Source: Centrapalus pauciflorus
Lineage: Eukaryota > Streptophyta > Magnoliopsida > Asterales > Asteraceae
Length of the DNA: 64,000 bases
Direction: 5' to 3'
Assembly: GCA_020465985.1 (NCBI GenBank)
Contig: JAANYP010004256.1
Location: 248,001 to 312,000, forward strand
Of the stretch, positions 42,235-53,647 are shown one piece after another; positions within the stretch are counted from its first letter, which is position 1; each line of letters opens with the position of its first letter. Both the position numbers and the translations under genes were made by a program. The notes under the pieces are model-generated. The model saw only the letters and a list, made by a program, of their open reading frames with translations. It was not told where the DNA came from and ran no database searches.

Positions 42235-44674
42235 TGTAACATCCGGCACTAAACCAGGTTAGCAACAATGACCTAATCTGTATTTAATAGCCAATTATAC
42301 CCTAATCAGTGGTCATTAGAAATTAATCAAGTGATTAACAAGGGTTATTAGAAAATTCAACTCAATTAGAATCAAATTCATCGGTGCGATGAATCGGGAA
42401 ATCAATTAATCCGATCAATTTACGATATGAGGGATTAATTCAACTAAGTACATAATTAAATTATGATTAGTGACACTAATCATATACTAATACAATTACT
42501 TAACATTAATTATGCAAGACTAAAACAATTCATTAAAACAATGCATTCAAAAGTATTTATGAATTTACAAGAAAAGGGAAATACAAGAATACATTCTAAA
42601 TACTTTTATACAAAAAAAAAATATATAAATACATGAAAATAATCCATAAAAATCTGGTCATAGGGTAGTACTACCCAAGATTTGATTTCAATTTTTTATT
42701 TCCCAACTCCATAACCTTTCATAATCAAATCTTTCACACCCCATTCTCCTTTCATTTCAACATGATCTTACACTCCACCTCCATTTGAAAGACCAAGACT
42801 TTGCCTATAAATAGAGGGCTTCCTTTTCATTATTTTCACACCAAAATATCTCTTTCTCTCCTCTCAAAACCGGATCCCACACACACACACACTACAAACA
42901 TTTTCATTCAAGTGTTCTTGGTGAAATTCAAGTGTTCTTGGTGAACTTCAAGTGTTCTTGGTTCAAATCTTGCAAGAGTTCCAACTTCTTCTCAATTTCA
43001 TACTCCAAATACATCAAAGTAAATAAATACTAACTTATTTCATCATATATTTATGTTTATATAAGTCTTGCATAATATATATAATCACCAACAACAACAA
43101 GTTTCATAAAAACTCAAGTTTATAAGTTTCTAGTTTTATTTTTTTTAAGTTGTTTCTTTAAATGTGTTTATGAATATATGAACACATTATAAAAGTGTTA
43201 ATATTATGAAAACATGTGATATATATGTGTTTTTATAACTATTATGACTTTTATACAAGTAGTCTTTGAATAAACAACAAGAATCATAAGTTGTTTCAAG
43301 TTTATAAACTACGGATTTTCGGCAGAAAATTTATATCGACTTTGAAAAATCATAACTAAATCATAACTCAACGAAATGAGTTGATTCTTGTCTCAAAAGT
43401 TAGATCTATGTCTTAACTATAGATCTGCAATTTTTCATAATTTATTTTGAAGTTTAAGACCTCCAGAAATTATTTGAGAAACCGAAAGTTTGACAGCTCA
43501 AAAATGGTCAACATAGCGTTTTTAACGAGATTTTTCACCAACCTAAACAACTCGAAAAATGGCCGTTCTTGATTCTAAAAATCCTTTGTATATAGTAGTT
43601 TAATGTCCTAGAAAACCAAAGTCTAAAACATTTTGGAGCTTGGTCAAAAACAGCCTCAAAGTAGGCCGAAAAACCTCCGAAAAAGCTGGAAAATTTTATA
43701 TATATATAAACTTGACGTTTTAAGCGCACTTTATTTATAAACTTGTAATGTTGGGTGATTTAAGACATAAAAATCTATAAATATACAAATTATCATATAT
43801 TAGTGATATTAAGTCCTTATCATCATTTAGGACTCGGTTAAACACCTCCGGTTTCATCACCCATCAAACAACGCACTTTTGCATTTTTGCGCGTCGTTTT
43901 GCCATCACAAGTTCGGTGAGTCTTCATAGCCCCTATTTTTCACTATCTATTGGGGTGGAAATACATGCACTGTTTTTCATATGGACATCAAAACTGTTTA
44001 TTTCTTATATGTATTACATGTTCGGATTCCATCAGCCCTTATATCATGAACCGTTAATTGCATTTATTTGTAAGCGCGAGTATATTGTGGATAGATCTAT
44101 TGGGAGTCATGTCCCCCATTCGTGTTAGCTCGGTTCGGCTAACAGCGAGTGCATATATATTCAACACACGGTATTACGTATGGGAATACTGCACAGGGCA
44201 AACTCATTCTAATTAAGCTTCGGTTGCATGATGGTTTATGTAATACATACACGGAATTTATGATTTTATAAATTCAACTCATCTGATAATGTCCATACAA
44301 CTGGTCTTTTCGCGTAAACCTATGAGCTCACCAACAATTTTTGTTGACGTATTTTAGCATGTATTTTCAGGTAATTAAGGCAAGTATGCCTTCAGAAGTA
44401 ACCACTTTCAGGCTTCCGCACTTAAGGAGTCACATTCTTTTTCAAACCGTCGGAGATTTATTTGCATTATTTTGGATAATTTAATTATGTATTCAAATCT
44501 CTGTACCTTGCGAACTACTCTTTATTATTTACGGGTTATGTAAAACGTTTCTACCTTTTAAGGTTATATCGATGTATTTTTGAAAACGTCCATATAGTGG
44601 TCGTTCATTATGATTATGGTCACGCTTCCGCACTCGTCACGCCTCGCTGCCAACCGGGGTAGCAGGGTGTGACA
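42235..44674 (+). repeat. 3' LTR of element D
   Basis: 2440 bp, the same length as the 5' LTR. TATA box TATAAATAGAG at 42806 and the same 19-bp triplication near 42907-42963. Confidence 0.93.
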
Positions 44675-46040
44675 ACAATCACCAATGAAATGATGTCTTA
44701 TGTCTATGTGCTTTGTTTTACTTTGTTTAATTGGATTATTGGTTATAACAATTGTTGACTGATTATCTATCCAAATGGGAGTATGAGTATAAGTCAAACC
44801 ATAATCCCGCGATTGTTGTTGAATCCACAAGACCTGTGAACAACAACTACTACCAGCTACATACTCGGCCTCACACGTTGATATGGCTACCGAAGTTTGT
44901 TTCTTGAATTGCTAGGATATGAGCTTCCCTCCATGAACCGACAACCTCAAGTTGTTGATTTCCGGTTCAAGCTACATCCACCATAGTCAGAGTCCGTATA
45001 TGCCTCCAATTCCAGATCTCCATCAGCATGATACCAAAGTCCCAGCTTCGGTTTGGACTTCAGGTATCTCAGAATTCACTTCACGGCTTTCATATACATC
45101 TCCTTTGGATTTGCATGAAACCTAGCACAAATACACACAACAAACATAATGTCAGGTCTAGAAGTAGTTAAATACATAAGTGACCCGATCATGGCCCGAT
45201 ATAAAGTCGAATCCACATCAGTATCGATTTCTGTACCCCGGTCCGAGATTGTGATTCACTTGAATCGGAGTACTAAACTGTGCGTTCAGCTTTGTTCCTT
45301 CCATCTGGAAGCGCTTCTAAATGTCATAGACATACTTCGTCTGATGAATAAACATTCCTTCTTTCCTTTGCTCAACTTGTAAACCCAGAAAGAAATTCAG
45401 CTCTCCTATAGCACTCATCTCAAACTTTGACTCCATGACCTTTTCAAAGTCTTTGCACATCTGCTTGTTTGACGACCCGAAAATGATGTCGTCCACGTAC
45501 AATTATTCTAAGATAAAGTCTTCTCCTTTCCTTTTCACGAATAACGTACTATCAAATCTCCCTCTCTCAAACCCATTGTCCAAAACATGAGTTGATAGCG
45601 TCTCATACCAAGCCTTTGGTGCCTGATGCAATCCATACAGAGCCTTATCAAGGCGATATACTCTGTCGGGATACTTTGGATCTGTTAACCCTGGCGGCTG
45701 TTCGACATACACGAATTCCTTCACCTTTCCGTACAGGAATGCACTCTTGACATCAAGTTGATATACTTTAAACCCTTTGAAGGACGCGAAATCCAGAAAC
45801 AACCAAATTGCCTCGAGCCTCGCCACTGGTGTAAACACTTCGTTATAATCAATTCCCTCTTCCTGGTTGAACCCTTTTACTAAGAGTCTTGCCTTGTTAC
45901 GAGTAACTATACCCTGATCATCCCTTTTGCACTTAAAGACCCATTTGGTCCCTATTGTAACTTCTCCTCGAGGTAACGACACTACCTCCCATACTTCAAG
46001 CTTTCTGAACTTCTTCAACTCTATCATCCAAGGTCTCAGT
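44675..46040 (-). pseudogene. pol: Pol of element E: reverse transcriptase and RNase H
   Basis: Minus-strand open stretches: 46027-45503 (RT: KWVFKCKRDDQG, QLDVKSAFLYG, ALYGLHQAP) and 45502-45317 (MYVDDIIFGSS with the catalytic DD). A frame-disrupted stretch follows, then 44830-44680 (RNase H: DNQSTI, KHIDIRHHFIGDC). The last open stretch runs into the D LTR, an artefact of insertion. A stop lies between the two RT stretches where A reads LVQ. Upstream the RT is joined directly to gag at about 46040, so protease, integrase and the beginning of RT are missing. Confidence 0.8.
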
Positions 46041-47220
46041 TACTTCAGCCATAAAGGCTCTAGCATTCGACTCCGGACGAGTACTGCTATCATAAGTTCC
46101 ATCAAGCTGTCTGTTAAATGACACATTGGTTAACAGACCAGCGATGGTTGCTTGATTCCCAGAACCACCAGATTGATATCTTCCTTGAGTCTGATTCTAA
46201 TAGTTCTCTACTTTGGGTCTTTGACACTCTCTTGCAAAGTGTCCCAAGCCTTGGAAATTGTAACACTTAACCTTTGATTTTTCAAACCCAACCTTGCTGT
46301 TGCCTACGTTCAGATTTCTCCCTGTTGTCTTCATGGACCGCTTGACCCTTTGAGTCACCATGGCCAGTTGCCATTGTAGGTCCATTTGTTCCAAGTCATC
46401 AGGTGCTACCTGATCGTAGTCTTCTTCTCATAACACAGGATCGTTTATCTTCCCTTGAACGCAACTGCCATTGTAGGTCCATTAGCATCTTTGTGTATCC
46501 TTGAGATGTAGACGCTGAATGAGTTGGTTTTTCTTCTGGTTTAGAAAACCCTAAGAATGCTCTGCTACTAGATTCCTCTATCTCCACTGGAATGGAATCT
46601 TCTCCTGAGAAGAATGTTGTGGCCCCCGACTTCAGTTCACCAGTAACTGACGGTTTTGACTTTCCAAAATAAATTTCTGGATCTTGAACCTGTTCATACT
46701 CCCGTTCTTTCTTCTGTAACTTGAAGTTATAAGCCTTCAGCTTTCCAATTACAGCTTCAAGAGTGAGAGTCTCGAACTTCTCTTCATCATGCTTTATTAA
46801 CGCTGTGTACATCTCCCAATTCGCGGGTAAAGCATCTAGAAGCTTTTCAATCTTCTCAGTCTCTTGATAGTTGACATTGTGATTGTCAAGCTCAGTTAAC
46901 AGATGATAGAATCTAGTGATCGTTTCATCTAATGTATCATTCTTCAATGCCTTGAAAATATCAAACTGCTGTTATAGCATCTTAGTTCTACCCTTGCGAA
47001 CCCTTGGATTTCCCTCACACCTCTTCTTTAGAGCATCGCAAAGCTCTTTAGAAGTCCTATGATTTCTTAAAGTATGTAGATATTCTTGAGGTAACGTCAT
47101 ACGGATAATTGAGAAAGCTCGGTTCTCGGCCTCATAAAGTTTCTTGTTATCATCCTTCATATTCTGATAACTTAAGACTCTTTGTCGGCTCTCTAACTCT
47201 TGCGTAGGAGGAATATATCC
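46041..47220 (-). pseudogene. gag: Gag of element E, N- and C-terminally deleted
   Basis: Minus-strand stretches 47160-46972 (MKDDNKKLYEAENRAFSIIR), 46947-46399 (FYHLLTELDNHN; Gag core end) and 46394-46197 (zinc knuckle CYNFQGLGHFAREC). In the knuckle the second Cys has become Phe, so metal binding is probably lost. The first ~58 codons are absent: leader sequence runs straight into GYIPPTQE at about 47220. The C-terminus ends after AFMAEVTET, where the internal deletion begins. Confidence 0.8.
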
Positions 47221-47525
47221 CTAAATTAAGTTCGTGAGGAGCGTATTCTGACAAGTTCGAATGAACCCTAATACCCCATTAAGTTCGAGCACCGCAAGTT
47301 CGAGAAACGGCCAAAAATTCAATTTTTTCAAGATTTCAGATTAAACCAATGTTTTTAAGATTAAAAACAATGATTTTGACTGAAATATTGAACTAATATG
47401 AATTTTTCTCCGTTACCTTGCTTGTAGAACTCAAAAAACTAAGAAAATGTGATTTTTCCGGTAAGAAACGCCAAGAAACCAAGAATGTTGTATGAACACG
47501 AAGAACACGATGAATACTCTTTATG
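47221..47525 (-). other. Shortened leader of element E
   Basis: About 300 bp against about 650 in A. It has AAGTTCGAG/AAGTTCGAA words near its gag end (47226-47305), the lineage-specific form of the motif. Confidence 0.6.
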
Positions 47526-47537
47526 GCTCTGATACCA
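47526..47537 (-). other. Primer-binding site of element E (tRNA-iMet type)
   Basis: Plus GCTCTGATACCA, i.e. TGGTATCAGAGC on minus, two bases from the LTR. Confidence 0.9.
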
Positions 47538-47539
47538 CT

Positions 47540-48090
47540 TGTAAGGTCACCTACCAACGGATCTGATCTTGACGCGACACCTTCCAACGAGTGCGGAATC
47601 CTCGTTAGGGGCTTAAAGGATCGATCACACACACGGAAATTGGAGACTAACACAATGATAGACGTCACGACGAACGACCCGAAACGTGTATCTCTCCGAA
47701 ACGACTCTCTGAAATCTTCACAAGTTCGTAGCGCACAATACGAGCTCTGGATACTAATCTCTGCAAAAGTCTCTAATGAAAACGGATTAATTCTTATTAT
47801 AGAGCTTAAGTTTGAACTTAGCTCAGACAAGTTCGTTCAGGCCCAAGCCCACGAACTTGTCCACTATATGATCGAACTCAGCTTTACTAAGTTCAAACCC
47901 TAGCCTTTGAACTTATTCTTGAACTTGTCTTTGAACTTATCTTTGAACTTAAGCAAACATCAAACACAAACAAGGTCAAGCATATACAACCAAGATCAAA
48001 CATATATATTAACTTCTAATTACAAAGCCTGAACTACTACAAAAGACTATCTACATTTAGACTGCTATCGTCACACAGGATGCACTAGCA
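47540..48090 (-). repeat. 5' LTR of element E
   Basis: Plus-strand limits TGTAAGGTCACC ... TGCACTAGCA, 551 bp. On minus it reads TGCTAGTGCATCC at its start, where other family LTRs have TGTTAG or TGTTGG. It has AAGTTCAAA-type repeats at 47880-47950. Followed by TSD TGATA. Confidence 0.88.
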
Positions 48091-48095
48091 TGATA

Positions 48096-48842
48096 CATCT
48101 TCGTAGTACTAGTCTGAACTTATAATCGGGAATTATGGGCCTCTGACAACAAAAGATCTCGCAAGCCACCCTGCTTGGGCACCCAGATCTGACCCTCGAA
48201 TGTCAACACTCCATGGCTGTCAGCAGAAAGTCTGTCAGAATAACCCACCATGCGCTCAGACTTCATAATTACAACAGGTAAAGCCTCGGGCTGCAACCTC
48301 AGAAGTTCATCAACGATGGAATTCTTAGCAGGAGGACGTGCAGTCACAAAACAAAGTACCCCCATGTATGACTTACGACTAAGTGCATCTACTACCATAT
48401 TTTCTTTACCCGGGTGGCAAATGATCTCACAGTCATAATCTTTTATAAGTTCCACAGCCCGCTGATGTCTCATATTAAGCTCTTTCTGGTCGAATATGTA
48501 CTGCTAGATCTTATGATCGGTATAGAGCTGACACTTCGTTCCATACGAGTAATGTCGCCACAACTTTAGCACAAACACAACTGCAAACTCTAAATCATGT
48601 GTTGGATAATTCTTCTTATAGTCTTTAAACTGTCGAGATCCATAATCAATCACCTTACCATGCTGCATTAAAACACATCTAAGGCCATGTAGTGATGCAT
48701 TGCTATAGACAACAAGGTCATCACTACCCTCAGGTAAGGCAAGAATTGACTCGTTACTCAAACACTGCTTCAGGAATTGAAAAGCCTCCTCCTGAGTCTC
48801 ATCCCACACAAACTTCACATTCTTTCTCGTCATTGTTGTCAA
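48096..48842 (-). pseudogene. pol: Pol of element G: RNase H and integrase start
   Basis: 48842-48504 (KNVKFVWDETQEEAFQFLK, VVYSNASLHGLRCVLMQ, SRQFKDYKKNYPTHDLEF, KCQLYTDHK) is the Ty3 RT connection and RNase H. In the usual YSDAS the Asp is Asn here, so a catalytic residue is lost. 48473-48120 (MRHQRAVELIKDYDCEIICHP, NMVVDALSRK, GLRDLLLSEAHNSR) continues in another phase after a stop near 48503. It ends with the STKMYH-like start of the integrase zinc region, where E is inserted. Confidence 0.8.
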
Positions 48843-49220
48843 CGGAACAACTATCTTGGAGAATCTCGAATAAAACGACGGTAATAACCAACAAACCTAA
48901 TGAAACACCTCACTTCGGAATCATTACGAGGTTCGACCCCATTCATAATGGCCTCTAGGTCTGATCCAAAGATACACCCTCACCACTGATCGTGTGGCCT
49001 AAGAACTATACGCTCGAAATCCAGAAATCACATTTGGAAAATTTTGCATCCAACTTTTCTACCTGCAATATCTCAAGTAACTATTTCAAGCGAATAGCAT
49101 TCTCGGATTTAGACTTCAAATACACCATAATATCATCGATGAACACAATCACCGGCTTGTCCAACATCAGACGACAAATACTGTTCATTAGAAAGCTAAT
49201 TAAGCTGCTTGTCTCATATA
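48843..49220 (-). pseudogene. pol: Pol of element G: reverse transcriptase fragment
   Basis: Minus-strand reading gives LMNSICRLMLDKPVIVFIDDIMVYLKSKSENAIR, with the catalytic DD intact, then KCDFWISSV and FLGHTISGEGVSLD with stops. Sequence before LMNS is not RT, so the N-terminal half of RT and the protease are missing. Confidence 0.7.
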
Positions 49221-49229
49221 GCCCTAAAA

Positions 49230-49844
49230 TCGACCACCCTGTCCCTGCTGGACAGGTCTTCGGTGATGAGAAGATCCAGATGAGAATTCTGTTGATCGGG
49301 TCTACTATTGTAAGCTGTCAAGTCTGTTCCTCTTAGCTGAAGGTGGGTGCATGCACGAAGAATTCGATCTCTGCATATCCTTCTTGCGCTTTCGCGCACT
49401 CATCGTTGCCTCTTCTAACGTTAGAAACTTTTGCAATATCACAAACTCTCGTATTCTCTATCGAAGATCATCAATAAACCTATCAATGTTTTGTTCCTCA
49501 TCTTTCAAATACCTCGTCATAAACTTTGATTTCTCTTTGAACACCACCTCATACTCGGTAACTGACATCTCCCCTTGCTCAAGCGCTAAAAACTATTTCT
49601 CCAATTGCTTCACCATATCAGTTGGATAATACTGCTCATGGAATCTTCAAGTAAATTGTTCCCACGTCATGGACTGGATCAAAACAAATCCCACTGCTCT
49701 TTCAATATTCAACCACCAGGTACCAGCTCGTCCTACCTAACATACCCGCGGCGTAGGTAACTTTGCCGAATCCCAGCAATGACTCAGTCGAAAAGCATGC
49801 TCCGTGCACTCAATCCACTCCAGAGCCTTTACTGTCTCAGTCTC
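49230..49844 (-). pseudogene. gag: Gag core of element G
   Basis: Minus-strand reading gives VKALEWIECTEHAFR, then WEQFT, RFHEQYYPTDMVKQLEK, LEQGEMSVTEYEVVFKEKSKFM and EATMSARKRK. This is the Ty3 chromovirus Gag domain with several stops. It joins the N-terminal part at 63257-63715 across the J insertion. Confidence 0.75.
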
Positions 49845-50511
49845 TGTTGGTACATCCTGTGTGACGATAGCAGTCTAAGTGGATTGGCATTTTGGTTTAA
49901 GTAATACTGCAAAGCATTGAATATTAACGAGTATTTGATATAAGTGTTTATATATGTTTGATAGTTATTGATTGTATGGTTGAACTTGATGTAATGAATT
50001 ACAGGAAGTTCAAACATAAAGATCAAAGATAAAATCAAACATAAGTTAAAAACATAGGTTTCAAATATAGGTTTAATATGTGAAAGTCGAATATAGATCA
50101 AATTCGAATTCACAAAGTGAACAGGATTCGAATCTATAGTAGATTCGAATGTGTTCCATTAGGCAGATTCGAGAGTGTCAAGGGAACAAACTCGAATGGG
50201 CCTTGGGCCTGATTCGCGTTTGGCCCATGACAAACTCGAATGGTCATCTATAATTAGGGATTAACTCGAATCATTAGCAGACTTTTGCAGATTTCGTGTG
50301 AGTAATTAGCAAAAGGCGATTTTGAGTTTATCAGCTTTGTGAGTGTTCTATCGGAGAGAATCAGTTAGTAGGTGCGTTCGTGTTCGTCCATAGAGCTTGT
50401 TGATAGTCTCCGTGTTCCGTGTGAGAGTTGTTTCCGTCAAGCCGTTAACGAGGATTCCGCACTCGTTGACGGTCTCGCGTCTAGATAGATCCGTAGTGTG
50501 TAGACCTTACA
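49845..50511 (+). repeat. 5' LTR of element J
   Basis: TGTTGG...CTTACA. TATA-like TATAATTAGG at 50249. ATTCGAAT/ACTCGAAT words at 50100-50280. Confidence 0.93.
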
Positions 50512-50513
50512 AG

Positions 50514-50525
50514 TGGTATCAGAGA
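50514..50525 (+). other. Primer-binding site of element J
   Basis: TGGTATCAGAGA, one mismatch at the last base from the iMet-type TGGTATCAGAGC of A. Confidence 0.85.
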
Positions 50526-51121
50526 CAGGTTGGTGTTCTTCGTGTTCATAAAGACACATCCTAGGTTTCTTGACGCTTTTAGACGGTTAATCTCTCAAGT
50601 TTTCGTGTTTTTCGAGCTTATCAAATTGGGATACGGGAAATACTTTGGTGTTTTTCACGTTTTTGATCGAAATCAATATTTTTCTTTGTAAAAATATTGA
50701 TTTAATCTGAAAAACGTTAAAAAATCGAGGTATTAGCCGTTTTTCGAGTTTGCGGCGCTCGAATCTGTTAGGAGTAATTAGGATTTTGCTTAGTTTCGAG
50801 TCTAACCAAATATCCGCTCCTTTCGAGTTTGCTTTCCAGTGTTTCGAGTTTAAAGTATTCGAGTTTGGACTAGAGTCGAATAGGTGCTTCGAGTTTGTTG
50901 GGGTTGGACTTTGACTGTTTCGAGTTTGCTTGAACTTTCGAATTTGAGACCTTCGAATTTGTCACCCATTTCGACTTTAATTGAATTTCAGAACTTAATC
51001 GAATTTAATCCCAAATAGGTTTCACCTTAATTATATTCGAATTTACCTAAATTCGAAAGAATTAACTTAAATTAATTTCGAATTAAATTTATTAAGTTAA
51101 AATTCAATTACTTTTCAAACA
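50526..51121 (+). other. Leader of element J, motif-rich
   Basis: Non-coding. TTTCGAGTTTG, TCGAATTTG and similar words recur from 50730 to 51060, parallel to 2815-3210 in A but with a different consensus flank. Confidence 0.6.
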
Positions 51122-52015
51122 ATGACAAATTTACAAAGGTTTCTGGAGATGGATCATGAGGTCGGGAAAGCCAATACTCCGCCTAAGCTGATGAAACTTG
51201 AAGACTATTATTGGTGGAATGATCAGTTTGCCGATTTTGTGCGTTTCAACGACATGCGAATGTGGATATGTATCGACGAAGGATACACACCACCTACAAC
51301 AGAAGTTGAAGGCCGTCAAAGAGTCTTATCATATCAAATGATGAAGGAGGATGATAAGAAACTATATGAAGCCGAGAACCGAGCATTCTCGATTATTTGA
51401 ATGGCACTACCTCAGGACATACTACACACATTCCGCAATCAAAAGACATCTAAGGAGCTTTGGGAGACGCTGGAAAAGAGGTGTGAGGGTAATCCGAGGG
51501 TTCGGAGGAAGCGCATGGAGTTGTTGAAACAGCAACTTGCGATTTTCAAGGCTTTGAAGGATGAAGAGCTGGACGACACCATCACCCACTTTTATCATCT
51601 GCTGACAGAGCTTGAGAGTCATGGCGTTGAGTATAGTGATACAGATAGAACAATAAGCTTCTTGATGCCTTACCAGCCAAATGGGCAATGTACGTGGCTA
51701 TGATTAAGCTCGATGAGGACAAGTATTATACTCAATCGTTGGAGGATGTAGTGGGAACGCTGAGGGCTTATCATTTCGAGCTACTGAAGGCCGAAACAGA
51801 TTATGAACAAGTCCAAAATCCAGCCATGTACTTTGGAAAAATCAAAACCTTCAGCGGCAGCTGATATGAAGACTGCTACCGCATTCTTCACCGGAGAAAC
51901 GTCGTCACCAGCAGAGACTGATGACGCACAGAATAGAGCGTTCTTAGGGTTTGGGAGACCGGAAGAATAGCAACCTCAGGTAACACAGGCATCAACATCT
52001 CAGGGCTACTCTAAG
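51122..52015 (+). pseudogene. gag: Gag N-terminal part (element J), broken
   Basis: ATG 51122 aligns with A 3245. 51122-51400 is open (FLEMDHEVGKAN, YYWWNDQF) and closes at TGA 51398, where A has CGT. 51401-51703 continues (MALPQDILHTFRNQ, KRCEGNPRVRRKR) and is lost near 51650, where one base is missing relative to A. A further frame change lies near 51840 and a TAG near 51967 (A has CCG). At least four lesions in this third of gag. Confidence 0.8.
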
Positions 52016-53647
52016 ATGCCCATGAGCGCTAAATCGGCCGAAGAACATTTGAATCTGTTGGCGTCATTTGTGGCCGCATATGGGAACTGCGTTCAAGGGA
52101 AAATAAACGATCCTGCACTCTGGGATGAAGATTACGATCAGGTAGATCCTGACAACCTTGAGGAGATGGATCTCAAATGGCAACTGGCCATGGTAACCCA
52201 ACGGGTTAAGCGATTCATCAAGCGCACTGGAAGAAATCTGAACATGAATAATAAGGGGATTGGCTTTGATAAGTCCAAGGTCAAATGCTACAATTGTCAA
52301 GGTTTGGGACACTTCGCCAGAGAGTGTCAGAGACCAAAGGTAGATAATTACCAAGGGCAGAATCAGTCTCATGGACAGTTTCAGAACCAGTCTCAACAGA
52401 GATATCTTCCGAGTTCATCATCCAGTCAAGCCAACATAGCTGGTCTGTTATCAAACGTCACATCAGACAGACAGCTGGATGGTACTTACGACTGGAGCTC
52501 ACATCCGGAATCTAACGCTACAGCCTTTATGGCTGAAGTCACTGAGAGTGGATGTGAAGGGGAAGAGCAGAACACAAGCGACAACAGTCAACACGAAAGC
52601 AGTCTGATGTGGGTGAAGAAGTCGAATGATCAGACGCTTCTGGAGTTTGCCGCTCCAATGGCCAATGTGGAATCAGATCACACAAAGGTAAGTCTGAATC
52701 ACTCTCGTTTCCATGAATTATGTGTTTTATGTGTTACTTCTAACGACAGGTTGAATCTAGTATTAGAATCACATAAAAATATATCTGCTCAAAATGAGTC
52801 ATTAAAGTCCGATAATGCTAGCCTGACTGACATTAAGCAAGATCTTAGGGATAAACTGAAGGCTGATGCACAAGATGTCATAGTTCTAAAAGACAAGCTG
52901 AGTGAGCAGTGTGTTAGATTAGAACTGATGTATGAGCATGTAGAGGCCTTGACCAAAGATCTTAAGACCAAAGAAGTAGAGCTAGCTGAAACTAAGGTGA
53001 AGGTAGCAGAGGCTAATAGTAAGCTAGAAAAGTTTAGGAACTCAAGTCTAAACCTAGGGAAAGTTTTAGATGCTCAACGCCAATCTAAAAAGCCTGTAGG
53101 TCTAGGATTTCATGAGATTCCTCCACCTTTTAATGCCAACTATGTGCCTCAACCTCAGGAGAAAACTGAGAAATCAGTAGACTTAGAGGAAATACCTGCA
53201 CCAGTGTCTGAGCCTGTAAAAGAGAATACACCTAAGGTGACTGATACAACTGTCAAGATTAAGAAAGTCAAATTTCTGTCCTCCTCTAGTGAAACACCTG
53301 TAGGAAAACATAAAATTGATTTTAACGATCAGGATGATGAACCAGTCACTGAAGACACACAAAAAGAACCAGACACTAGTGAGACACCTAAGTCTAAGGG
53401 CACACACAAGAAGTCCATTGACAAGATGTCTTGCTTTAGATGTCATGAAAAGGGGCATGTTGCTTCTAATTGTCCGCTTAGGAAAATTGACGTTACACCT
53501 AAGACAGGGAAGCCAACACAAACTAAGTCTTTAACAAGTGTGGCGAGCACTAGTAGTTCTCAGAGTACCGAGAAAACTGTGCAGGCTGCACCAAAACAAG
53601 TTGTGAAACAAATACCGGGTAAAAGGTGGACCAAAAGATGTGGTTAG
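52016..53647 (+). CDS. gag: Gag central and distal part: two zinc knuckles and coiled coil (element J)
   Basis: 543 codons open in one frame, showing that the A segments 4139-4828 and 4829-5692 are one protein. First knuckle CYNCQGLGHFAREC near 52289; coiled coil 52740-53050; second knuckle CFRCHEKGHVASNC near 53431. The internal ATG at 52016 is not the natural start; it lies where the capsid region ends. The frame is lost near 53627, where an extra G relative to A (CCGGGTAAAAGG) shifts it, ending at TAG 53645. Donor-like AAG|GTAAGT at 52687/52688 is in phase 0. Confidence 0.85.
   Translation: MPMSAKSAEEHLNLLASFVAAYGNCVQGKINDPALWDEDYDQVDPDNLEEMDLKWQLAMVTQRVKRFIKRTGRNLNMNNKGIGFDKSKVKCYNCQGLGHFARECQRPKVDNYQGQNQSHGQFQNQSQQRYLPSSSSSQANIAGLLSNVTSDRQLDGTYDWSSHPESNATAFMAEVTESGCEGEEQNTSDNSQHESSLMWVKKSNDQTLLEFAAPMANVESDHTKVSLNHSRFHELCVLCVTSNDRLNLVLESHKNISAQNESLKSDNASLTDIKQDLRDKLKADAQDVIVLKDKLSEQCVRLELMYEHVEALTKDLKTKEVELAETKVKVAEANSKLEKFRNSSLNLGKVLDAQRQSKKPVGLGFHEIPPPFNANYVPQPQEKTEKSVDLEEIPAPVSEPVKENTPKVTDTTVKIKKVKFLSSSSETPVGKHKIDFNDQDDEPVTEDTQKEPDTSETPKSKGTHKKSIDKMSCFRCHEKGHVASNCPLRKIDVTPKTGKPTQTKSLTSVASTSSSQSTEKTVQAAPKQVVKQIPGKRWTKRCG

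Larger units (their letters stand above)
35980..44674 (+). mobile_element. Ty3/gypsy element D (Tekay-like, LTRs intact, coding region dead)
   Basis: Two LTRs of exactly 2440 bp (35980-38419 and 42235-44674), starting TGTAACATCC and ending GGTGTGACA. They are flanked by the perfect TSD ACAAT (35975-35979 and 44675-44679), which falls in E pol. The iMet-type PBS is at 38423 and the PPT ACAGGGGGAGAC at 42223. I count about 16 LTR differences (<1%), so insertion is recent. The 3.8-kb interior is full of stops and shorter than an autonomous element needs. GGGACGAAATTCCCTTAACAGGGGG before the 3' LTR is typical of Tekay/Del chromoviruses. Confidence 0.93.
30298..48090 (-). mobile_element. Copia deletion derivative E (with gypsy D nested inside)
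   Basis: Minus-strand order: 5' LTR 48090-47540, PBS, shortened leader, gag lacking its first ~58 codons, an internal deletion from gag to RT, RT-RNase H, non-coding region with the stem-loop triplet, ORF3 remnants, PPT, 3' LTR 30862-30298. The TSD TGATA is perfect (30293-30297 and 48091-48095). Without D it is about 9.1 kb, against 13.4-13.5 kb for A and J. It belongs to a subfamily with AAGTTCGAA-type motifs. It lacks protease and integrase, so it could move only with enzymes supplied in trans. Confidence 0.9.
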
